Below are positions 52,911 through 60,227 of a stretch of 64,000 nt of DNA, one piece after another. Every line of letters starts with the position of its first letter. Within the stretch, counting starts at the first letter, position 1. The notes under the pieces are model-generated. The model had not been told where the DNA came from. It saw nothing but the letters and a program-made list of their open reading frames with translations, and searched no databases. The stretch comes from Phycisphaerales bacterium (GTDB taxonomy: Bacteria > Planctomycetota > Phycisphaerae > Phycisphaerales > UBA1924): contig JASBRY010000009.1 in the NCBI GenBank assembly GCA_030149165.1, forward strand, positions 682,001-746,000, in the 5' to 3' direction. The translations under genes and the position numbers were made by a program.

Positions 52911-55361
52911 CTAATCAACACCCATCGATGCGATGCTTTGAAGCAATGAATCCACATGCGCCACTCTCCGATGCTCCTCACCCATCGCCGCGACCAGATT
53001 CGGACGAGCATCAACAAGCATCGAGCGTGCGTCCTCGATCTCCCCATTGAGCATCATGCACTCCGCGAGCTTCACGCGAAACTGCGCATGAATCCAGTGC
53101 CCCTGAGGGAGAATCGCTCCAGTCATCGTCGCCGCTTCTCCAAGCATCTCTTCCGCACGCTCCAGATGCGACTGCTCAAGATGCATCACCCCCGCGTTAT
53201 GAACCGTGATCGCCAGACGCAAGCTCGGATCTCCTGGATTCAATCGGAAGATCTCGATCGCTTCATCGAATAGTTCGCCCGCTTCGTCAAACGCTCCGCG
53301 CTCGCGGAGCAGATCCGCAAGATTATTGAGCGTGATACCCACACGCTCGTGCGTCGGACCAAACACCCGCTTCCGCCGATCGACCAGATCCCAGAGCTGC
53401 GTCTCCGCTTCTTCAGCGCGTCCAAGGTTATTCAGCACCTCTGCACGATTGCTCAAGCACGCGAGCGTGTCGGGATGATCCTCGTCGCGAACATCCGCGA
53501 GCAACACCAGAGCGCGTTCATACGCATCAAGCGACTCCTCAAACCGCTCAAGCCGTTTAAGCGAGACCCCCATCCCGATGAGCACCTGTGATCCAATCCG
53601 CTTGGCCCAATCCTCATTCAGATCGCCAAGCCGAGTCATCGCGCGCTGGTAAACCTCAATCGACTCAGCAAACTCTCCGCGTTCATACATCAGCGCCCCG
53701 CGTTGATGTTCCAGCGGCGCCAAAACTTGATCATGCTCATCAGAATCCTGCAGAAGTTCCTGCGCCCTATCGAGCGTTGCTTCCGCTTCGTCCAGCCGTG
53801 TCGTCGCGGTCTGGACCTGCGCCAGCACCACCAGCGTCGAGGTCAGCGCGATCAAAGGCGTTTCATCCAGCGATTCCATCGCGATGATCGCGTCATTGAG
53901 CTGCTGCTCCGCCGCCTCGTAACTCCCGAGCCGTGTATAGGTTTCTCCGATCGTGCTCTGGATCGAAGCGCCCAGCTCCGGATAGTCCCCGAACCGCTCA
54001 TCGACCTCACCCGCCGCGACATCGAGCAGCTCCATCACGCGCATGTCTGGACCGCTCTGCCCAGGATCGACTTCAGACAGCAGATCCCGGAAGAACACGC
54101 TGATCCGCGATTGTTTATCAAGCTCAGTCTCCGCCGCGATCCGGCGCTGCTCCGCCAACCGATTCGCCGCGTTGGTCCGCACGATACCGATCGCCAAACC
54201 AGTCATCGTTCCAATCATCCCAAGCAGCAGCACACCCACGACCGCAACACCCGCGCGATGACGCCGCGCAAACTTGCGGAGCTGATACACCGTGCTCGCG
54301 CGTCGCGCCTCGATCGGGCGATGCTCCAGCACCGCGCGCACATCGTTCGCAAGCCCCTCGACCGTCTGATACCGCCGCTCTGGTTCATGCTCCAGCGCAT
54401 GGAGCACCACGACATCCAGATCGCCATCGAGCTTCCCGATGATCACGCTGGGCGCCTTGGGAGTCTGCTCAAGCACCCGCTGGATCACCGCCTCGATCGA
54501 CCCGCTCATCTCATGAGGCAGCTTCCCGCACAGCATCTCATACAACAGCACCCCAAGCGTATAAATATCCGTCCGCGCATCGATCTGCGATGGATCCCCG
54601 CGCAGCTGCTCCGGAGATGCGTACGCGAGCGTCCCCATGAACTCGCCCTCCATCGTCCGGATCATCGTCGCCGATTCGTTCAGATGATCCTTCGCGAGCC
54701 CAAAGTCTAGCAGCCGAGGCCGTCCCGCTTGATCAATCAGAATATTCGCAGGCTTTAGATCCCGATGCAGCACCCCACGCTGATGCGCCGCCACCACCCC
54801 ATCACAGATCTGCACAAACAACCTCAAGCGATCCTCAACCGACATATCCCGCTCCGCGAGATACCCATCCAGCGTCGGCCCTTCAATCAGCTCCATCGCC
54901 AGATACCCACGCCCGTCCGCCGTCTCGCCGCGATCAATGATCGAGACCACATTGGGATGATTGATCCGCGATGCCAGATCAATCTCACGCTCAAAGCGCA
55001 TCCGCTGCCCCTCACTCGCCAGCGCCCCCTTGAGCAGCACCTTGATCGCGACTTTCCGCCCCGTCGAGTTCTGTGTCGCGTGATACACAATCCCCTGACC
55101 GCCGCGATGGATCTCGTGCGAAATCGTGTACCCATCAATGATCAGCGCTCCAGGTGCCTGCACATCATCTCCCCCAGAAACCTCACGCACTCGACTCACC
55201 AGCGCATCAAGCGATCCCAGTTCCGCATAAGTCCCCTGACACGCCGCGCACGAATCCAGATGCGTCCGGATCTCATCGAGCGATCGCCCATCATCAGCCG
55301 TAGTTGATTCTTCACCAGCGCGCAGCCGCTCAAGTTCGCCGATGGAAAGGTGGTCGCTCAT
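52911..55361 (-). CDS. Ser/Thr kinase with N-terminal zinc-finger and TPR region
   Basis: An 816-aa protein. Residues 1-60 resemble an anti-sigma zinc-binding domain (H34, C38, C41 in HLDSCAAC). The kinase domain follows at about 75-345 (GGQGIVY, K107, HRDLKPAN with D201, DFG D219). A membrane helix (AGVAVVGVLLLGMIGTMTGLA) leads to about 400 residues of TPR units outside the cytoplasm. The start overlaps the ECF sigma stop (ATGA). The fused anti-sigma-like domain is a plausible direct tether for the sigma factor, released or altered by phosphorylation; this is inference. Confidence 0.9.
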   Translation of the reverse strand: MSDHLSIGELERLRAGEESTTADDGRSLDEIRTHLDSCAACQGTYAELGSLDALVSRVREVSGGDDVQAPGALIIDGYTISHEIHRGGQGIVYHATQNSTGRKVAIKVLLKGALASEGQRMRFEREIDLASRINHPNVVSIIDRGETADGRGYLAMELIEGPTLDGYLAERDMSVEDRLRLFVQICDGVVAAHQRGVLHRDLKPANILIDQAGRPRLLDFGLAKDHLNESATMIRTMEGEFMGTLAYASPEQLRGDPSQIDARTDIYTLGVLLYEMLCGKLPHEMSGSIEAVIQRVLEQTPKAPSVIIGKLDGDLDVVVLHALEHEPERRYQTVEGLANDVRAVLEHRPIEARRASTVYQLRKFARRHRAGVAVVGVLLLGMIGTMTGLAIGIVRTNAANRLAEQRRIAAETELDKQSRISVFFRDLLSEVDPGQSGPDMRVMELLDVAAGEVDERFGDYPELGASIQSTIGETYTRLGSYEAAEQQLNDAIIAMESLDETPLIALTSTLVVLAQVQTATTRLDEAEATLDRAQELLQDSDEHDQVLAPLEHQRGALMYERGEFAESIEVYQRAMTRLGDLNEDWAKRIGSQVLIGMGVSLKRLERFEESLDAYERALVLLADVRDEDHPDTLACLSNRAEVLNNLGRAEEAETQLWDLVDRRKRVFGPTHERVGITLNNLADLLRERGAFDEAGELFDEAIEIFRLNPGDPSLRLAITVHNAGVMHLEQSHLERAEEMLGEAATMTGAILPQGHWIHAQFRVKLAECMMLNGEIEDARSMLVDARPNLVAAMGEEHRRVAHVDSLLQSIASMGVD

Positions 55362-55960
55362 GATGCGATCTCCTCAACCCCATCAAACTCGCCGCGCAAC
55401 TGTTCCAGTCGCTTGAGCACGCGATACCGCGCCTGATACACCGCATCGCGTGACAACCCCAGCTGCTCCGCAACCTCCATCGCAGGCACCTGCCGGATCG
55501 TCGTCAGCTCAAACGCTCGATAGTGGGTGGGGTTCACCTCGCCGCGCAGCTGCAACATGCACCGATTGATCGAATGCCGATCCCAGTCCATCTCCCATTC
55601 CGCGCGAGCCGTGTCCTCATCTGGGAGCGCCGAGAAGAATGTCGTCCGATGCGAAGGCGAGGGTGCTTGCTTCGGAGAGCGGAACCCATCGCGCCGATGC
55701 GAGCGGATCGACTGGAACATGAGCGCAAACAGCCAACTGCCCAGCCGCCCTTTGGACCGGTCGTACCGCCCTTCTCGATACCCTTCGAGAAACTGCACCA
55801 GCGCATCCTGCACCGCGTCCTCCGCCTGAGCGTCCGATAACCCCATCCTCGACGCAAAGTGCAGCATCGGCTCACGAAAGCGCGCCGTAAATCGCTGCCA
55901 GGCATCATCTTCCGAGTTCTGGAGCTGCTCGAGCAGAATGGTCGTCGTTTCCCACTTCAT
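55358..55960 (-). CDS. ECF-type RNA polymerase sigma factor
   Basis: A 200-aa ECF sigma factor. Region 2: FTARFREPMLHFASRMGLSD, AEDAVQDALVQFLEGYREG and GSWLFALMFQSIRSHRR. Region 4: LTTIRQVPAMEVAEQLGLSR then AVYQARYRVLKRLEQL. A complete sigma-70-type promoter ends 8 nt before the ATG. It is translationally coupled to the kinase and divergent from the surface-protein cluster at 56113, a possible target. It differs clearly from the sigma factor at 52008-52568, so the two modules are not a recent duplication. Confidence 0.92.
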   Translation of the reverse strand: MKWETTTILLEQLQNSEDDAWQRFTARFREPMLHFASRMGLSDAQAEDAVQDALVQFLEGYREGRYDRSKGRLGSWLFALMFQSIRSHRRDGFRSPKQAPSPSHRTTFFSALPDEDTARAEWEMDWDRHSINRCMLQLRGEVNPTHYRAFELTTIRQVPAMEVAEQLGLSRDAVYQARYRVLKRLEQLRGEFDGVEEIAS

Positions 55961-55968
55961 GAATGATC

Positions 55969-55997
55969 AGTATACAAATCTGCCCCCTCAGCCGCAA
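55969..55997 (-). promoter_or_regulatory. Promoter of the ECF/kinase module at 55960
   Basis: On the minus strand TTGCGG (55997-55992), a 17-nt spacer and TATACT (55974-55969) form one of the best promoters in the window. The predicted start is within 1-2 nt of the ATG at 55960, and no ribosome site is present. Confidence 0.6.
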
Positions 55998-56112
55998 TAA
56001 ACAAACGCTCTTCGGCTCAAACTGATTCATAAGAAAATTTTGAACATCCGTGTCAAACCCGCCTCTCCCACGGCCATACGAGTGGACCCACTCACCAAGA
56101 GGAGACACGGAT

Positions 56113-58617
56113 ATGCCAAGCCGACGAACCACACGCACCTTGATTTCATTGCTTTGCATGCCACTCATCGCGAGTGGTTCGTCGGCTCAGCCGATCCCAG
56201 AACCAGGCACCATCCTCGTCTCCGCGATCGACACCCAGACGGGACTCCCTGACATCTTTACCATCACCACGGCCGGACTCGTTGGCGAAACAGGACTGCT
56301 CCCCGATGAACTCGCCACCACCGTCGAGCTCGCGCCCGTATGTCCAATCACCAGCGATGGACTCCAGGTCGTCGTAGTTGACAACGGCTCCGGGATGCTC
56401 CGCTTCTCCGTCTTCGCCGATGGTGCGAACGAAGGAGGCCCCCTCTACACCTCGCTCCTCGATCCAACACTCGGATTCGATTCCTTCGACAACCCCATCG
56501 TCTCCTTTGACAATCCCATCGTCTCATTCGATAACCCGATCGTCAGCTTCACCCCAGGCATGATGGGTCTCCAGCACCCCATGCGCGCCAATATGCCCGA
56601 CTTCTTCGAGGACCCGCTGTTCGGATTCGAGGATCCCATCTTCGGATTTGAAGATCCACTGTTCGGATTCGAGGACCCACTCTTCGGATTCACCGCAAAC
56701 TCCGCGATCGTGAGTTACCCAGCGCTCAATGCCGAGCACGAACTGTCGATCAGTGGAGGCACCGTACTCGCCGGACTCGCCTACCCACGCGCCTGGTTCA
56801 TCGACCCCACCGAACTCGACGCGTTCGACGGCATCGACGGCGAGGCATACACCAACTACGCCGGATTCGCAGTCTTCAGCTACGACGCACCAAACGGCCC
56901 AGGAATGTACCTCGCGCCCCTCGATCGCGCATCCATCGAAGGCCAACTCCTCGAACTCCAACCCTTCGCCGTCAACGGCGTCTTCGCCGGACCATTCGCA
57001 ATCGAAGGTATGCACATCGACCCCGTCATCCCAGGAACCACATACATCTGGGGAACCAACGGCACCGCACGAGGCGCGACCGCGCCCGAACCCATCATCT
57101 ATCGAGTCGATGCAAGCGGAGCAGTCACCCAACTCACCAGCGCCGGGAACATCCAGTCCATCGACGACCTCGTCGTCGCACAAGACGGCAACATCTATGT
57201 CCTCGACGCAACCAACCCACAAAGCACCATCATCGCCGTCGACACTCAAACCGGATCGCAATCCGTCCTCGCCAACGGAGGCACGGTCTTCAACAACGCA
57301 ACCAGTCTGAGCGTCGTCCAGCAAACCTCGCGCGTCATCGAGCTCAACACCACAACCGACCTCGCCGACCCAGCCCCTGGAGACGGCGATTACTTCAATC
57401 CCGGATTCCTCCTCACACTCCGAGCCGTGATTGAAGAAGCCAACGCCCAGAACATCCCGCACACCATCGTCCTCCCCGCCGGAACCTACGACATCTCATC
57501 ACTCGGTGAACTCAGCATCGAGACCACCATCACCCTCGTCGGAGATGGATCAGACACCACAATCATCACCGGCTCCAACACCTCCCGCGTGTTCAATGTC
57601 GCCCCAGCCGCGATGCTCAAAGCCCGAGGACTCACCATCCAAGACGGCCGAGCAAACAGCGGAAACGGAGGCAACATCCTCGCGTCAGGTCCCGTTGCCC
57701 TCGAAAGTGTCGCAATCAAAGACGGATTCGCCGCAGACAATGGCGGAGGCATCTCCACCACCGCGCCAATCCACATCTACAAATCCCACTTCACTGGTAA
57801 CCAAGCCAACGAAGACGGCGGCGCGATCCACACCGCAAACACCAGCGCCACCATCAAACGCTCCTCGTTCTTCGAGAACGAAGCACTCAACGGTGGGGGG
57901 GTCTCTGTCAACGACTCCGCCGTGGACATCCTCAACTCCACCTTCTATCTCAACCTCAGCTTCTGGGAAGGCGGCGCGATCCGCACCCAGTCCAATCACC
58001 CCGTCCGCCTGCTCCACTGCACGCTCCTCGAAAACGAAGCCGGAGTCTTCCCCAACGACGACTCCGCCGGAGGCATCGACGCGATCGGTTCATCAACGCA
58101 ACCCATCATCAAATCCAGCGTCCTCGCATACAACACATTCGACGGCGACGACGCCGACGCGATCGGAAACTTCGCCCTCGCCGACCACTCACTCCTGACC
58201 ACACTCAGCGGCGCGACCTTCGGATCGCTCGTCAATGTCCTCGTCGGCGACAACCCCGAGTTCCTCGGAACCCCAGTCCAACTCGGAACCACCTTCGCGT
58301 TCCCGATGCAACCCACCAGTCCAATCATCGACACCGCCGCGAACGACGAGGTCCCATCATTCGACCAACTCGGATACCACCGCCTCATCGACGGCGACGC
58401 AGACTCCATCCCCGCCCCCGACATGGGCGCGTACGAAATGGAAGCCCCGTGCCCCGCCGACCTCACCGGAGAAGGACAACTCAACTTCCTCGACGTCAGC
58501 GCCTTCCTCAGCGCCTACGGCAACATGAACCCCGTCGCCGACTTCGAGCCTGACGGCTCATTCAACTTCCTCGATGTCAGCGCCTTCCTCGCCCAGTACA
58601 GCGCGGGATGCCCATAA
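56113..58617 (+). CDS. Secreted beta-helix protein with heptad repeats and dockerin-like end
   Basis: An 834-aa exported protein; ATG 56113 has AGGAG 8 nt upstream. The signal peptide covers residues 1-25. After a strand-rich region come three copies of DNPIVSF and then four of FEDP[LI]FG (residues about 126-193). A propeller-like part precedes a right-handed beta-helix (about 415-760) with the polymorphic-membrane-protein style LRAVIEEANAQN and repeated GGGI/GGAI turns. The last 55 residues are a two-repeat dockerin-like module (CPADLTGEGQLNFLDVSAFL and the matching second half). It is probably cell-surface or matrix material. A palindrome GAGTGG-AC-CCACTC (56080-56093) lies just before the ribosome site. 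Confidence 0.85.
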   Translation: MPSRRTTRTLISLLCMPLIASGSSAQPIPEPGTILVSAIDTQTGLPDIFTITTAGLVGETGLLPDELATTVELAPVCPITSDGLQVVVVDNGSGMLRFSVFADGANEGGPLYTSLLDPTLGFDSFDNPIVSFDNPIVSFDNPIVSFTPGMMGLQHPMRANMPDFFEDPLFGFEDPIFGFEDPLFGFEDPLFGFTANSAIVSYPALNAEHELSISGGTVLAGLAYPRAWFIDPTELDAFDGIDGEAYTNYAGFAVFSYDAPNGPGMYLAPLDRASIEGQLLELQPFAVNGVFAGPFAIEGMHIDPVIPGTTYIWGTNGTARGATAPEPIIYRVDASGAVTQLTSAGNIQSIDDLVVAQDGNIYVLDATNPQSTIIAVDTQTGSQSVLANGGTVFNNATSLSVVQQTSRVIELNTTTDLADPAPGDGDYFNPGFLLTLRAVIEEANAQNIPHTIVLPAGTYDISSLGELSIETTITLVGDGSDTTIITGSNTSRVFNVAPAAMLKARGLTIQDGRANSGNGGNILASGPVALESVAIKDGFAADNGGGISTTAPIHIYKSHFTGNQANEDGGAIHTANTSATIKRSSFFENEALNGGGVSVNDSAVDILNSTFYLNLSFWEGGAIRTQSNHPVRLLHCTLLENEAGVFPNDDSAGGIDAIGSSTQPIIKSSVLAYNTFDGDDADAIGNFALADHSLLTTLSGATFGSLVNVLVGDNPEFLGTPVQLGTTFAFPMQPTSPIIDTAANDEVPSFDQLGYHRLIDGDADSIPAPDMGAYEMEAPCPADLTGEGQLNFLDVSAFLSAYGNMNPVADFEPDGSFNFLDVSAFLAQYSAGCP
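56488..56691 (+). repeat. In-frame 21-nt tandem repeats
   Basis: Three copies coding DNPIVSF (56488-56550) and four coding FEDP[LI]FG (about 56608-56691) share a 21-nt period. Synonymous changes differ between copies, so the repeats are old enough to have diverged at silent sites while the protein stayed constant. Confidence 0.9.
58448..58614 (+). repeat. Dockerin-like module, copy 1
   Basis: It codes for the C-terminal dockerin-like domain of the 56113 protein. It is nearly identical at DNA level to the module at 60002-60166 in a neighbouring gene, which suggests recent duplication or gene conversion. Confidence 0.85.
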
Positions 58618-58663
58618 ACACACACCACAACCAAACCCAACACCAACCAGATAGGAACCACCA

Positions 58664-59521
58664 ATGAACACCACACTCGCAACAATCACCCTCTCCGCAC
58701 TCGCAACCATCGCTACCGCCGGCCCACTCGACCCGCCCTCAGGTCCAATCTCCTCAACCATGAAAACCCTCGACCAGGTCGAGCCACGGATCCCGTTGAA
58801 CATCGATACAGCACCGGGGGATGCGGACTCGTTCTACAAGATCGCCCAGTCCGGATCGTACTACTTCACGCAGGACTACCGGTTCCTCAACTTCGGCGAT
58901 GCCGAGCACGGAATCGAGATCACCGCCAGCAATGTCACCCTCGATTTCTCAGGCTATTCGCTCGTCTCCCTGCTCGGAACACTCGACGCGATCCACCTCG
59001 GACCAGGTGTCGAAAACGTCACCATCATCAACGGCACCATCTCAGGATTCACCAACGGCGACGGCATCGACGCCGCCTCAAACGCAACATCTCTGATCCA
59101 CATCAGCGACATGCGCATCGAGAACTGCGTCAACGGCGTGATCCTCACCGAAGAATCCACAGTTCGTGACAGTGTCATCAACGACCATTCGCAGTGGGGG
59201 ATCTCAACAGGCACACAAGCCCAGATCAGTGACAACCGGATCATGAACTGTGACGCATCCGGAATTTACAATGTCAACGGGATGAACGAGTGCGTTATTG
59301 CAGACAACATGCTCAGCGGAAACGCCCGCGGATTCTTCGTCTACGGCCTGCGCAACATCATCGTCCGCAACTATGTCTCCAGCTCAACAGTCCTCAACTG
59401 GGACTGCAACTCCGGGAACCACATGCTCGTCATCGACGCGACCTCATCGAGCTTCGCCGTCGGAGACGCAGGCGGCTCGTCATTCGGATCTTCCAATCCA
59501 AACGCAAACTACTCTCACTAA
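58664..59521 (+). CDS. Secreted right-handed beta-helix protein
   Basis: A 285-aa protein with a signal peptide (ATITLSALATIATA). The conserved segment APGDADSFYKIAQSGSYYFT followed by repeated strands (GIEITASNVTLDFSGYSL, VENVTIINGTISGF, IENCVNGVILTE) is typical of pectate-lyase-like beta-helices. No catalytic Asp/Lys/Arg set is identifiable, so polysaccharide cleavage is not proven. No dockerin or PEP-CTERM end is present. It is 46 nt downstream of the large beta-helix gene, in the same run. Confidence 0.8.
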   Translation: MNTTLATITLSALATIATAGPLDPPSGPISSTMKTLDQVEPRIPLNIDTAPGDADSFYKIAQSGSYYFTQDYRFLNFGDAEHGIEITASNVTLDFSGYSLVSLLGTLDAIHLGPGVENVTIINGTISGFTNGDGIDAASNATSLIHISDMRIENCVNGVILTEESTVRDSVINDHSQWGISTGTQAQISDNRIMNCDASGIYNVNGMNECVIADNMLSGNARGFFVYGLRNIIVRNYVSSSTVLNWDCNSGNHMLVIDATSSSFAVGDAGGSSFGSSNPNANYSH

Positions 59522-59536
59522 TCGGAGATATACCAC

Positions 59537-60169
59537 ATGCGATACCCAATCCCAATCATGACCCTAGCCGCGCTCGTTACCAGCGCCAGTGCCCAGAGTG
59601 TCGATCCCAACAACGCCTTCGCGTGGGGAGAGAACATCGGGTTCCTCAACTTCGACGCCGTGGATGAATCAAACCCCGAGCATTTCGTCATCTTCGATGA
59701 CCACATCGCCGGATTCATCTGGTGCGAAAACATCGGATGGCTCAACTTCGGTCCCGGCGGTGGTCCCTATGTCAACGATGTCGGATTCCAAGCGGGAGTC
59801 AACCTCGATCCCATGACCGGACACCTCTCCGGATACGCCTGGAGCGAGAACACCGGATGGATCAACATGATGGGAGGCGCCCTCGCCTCAACACCAAACC
59901 CCGCCCGCATCGAAGACAACCGATTCAAAGGCTACGCGTGGAGCGAGAACACCGGATGGATCAACCTCGACGATGATCAGATCTATGTCGGACTACTCAA
60001 CTGCCCCGCGGATCTCACCGGAGAGGGACAACTCAACTTCCTCGATGTCAGCGCCTTCCTCAGTGCGTACGGCAACATGGACCCAGTCGCTGACTTCGAG
60101 CCCGATGGTTCGTTCAACTTCCTCGATGTCAGCGCTTTCCTGAGTGCGTACGCGATGGGTTGCCCATGA
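59537..60169 (+). CDS. Secreted WxENxGW-repeat protein with dockerin-like end
   Basis: A 210-aa protein with a signal peptide (1-20). Residues 28-143 hold four units of the form [FY]xWxENxGWxN (AWGENIGFLNF, IWCENIGWLNF, AWSENTGWINM, AWSENTGWINL). The C-terminus (about 156-210) is a dockerin-like module almost identical to that of the 56113 protein. CGGAGATATACCAC precedes the ATG. It is the third gene of a surface-protein run. The repeats may be beta units that bind sugars or calcium; no function is known. Confidence 0.8.
   Translation: MRYPIPIMTLAALVTSASAQSVDPNNAFAWGENIGFLNFDAVDESNPEHFVIFDDHIAGFIWCENIGWLNFGPGGGPYVNDVGFQAGVNLDPMTGHLSGYAWSENTGWINMMGGALASTPNPARIEDNRFKGYAWSENTGWINLDDDQIYVGLLNCPADLTGEGQLNFLDVSAFLSAYGNMDPVADFEPDGSFNFLDVSAFLSAYAMGCP
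60002..60166 (+). repeat. Dockerin-like module, copy 2
   Basis: It codes for the dockerin-like domain of the WxENxGW protein. Most differences from the copy at 58448-58614 are silent third-base changes, with a few amino acid changes at the end of the second half. Confidence 0.85.
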
Positions 60170-60227
60170 TGCCCATGACACACCCAAGATCTGAAGTCTC
60201 GAGCACACTTGGTGGGATGAACCCGAG

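Noticed and set aside
56488-56691. Could the 21-nt repeats be a CRISPR array?
   Set aside because: The units are contiguous, in frame, and have no spacers.
56524-57462. A 312-codon minus-strand frame, Gly/Asp/Val-rich
   Set aside because: It is antisense to the beta-helix protein; its repeated ESEQ- and EDG-type runs mirror the sense repeats.
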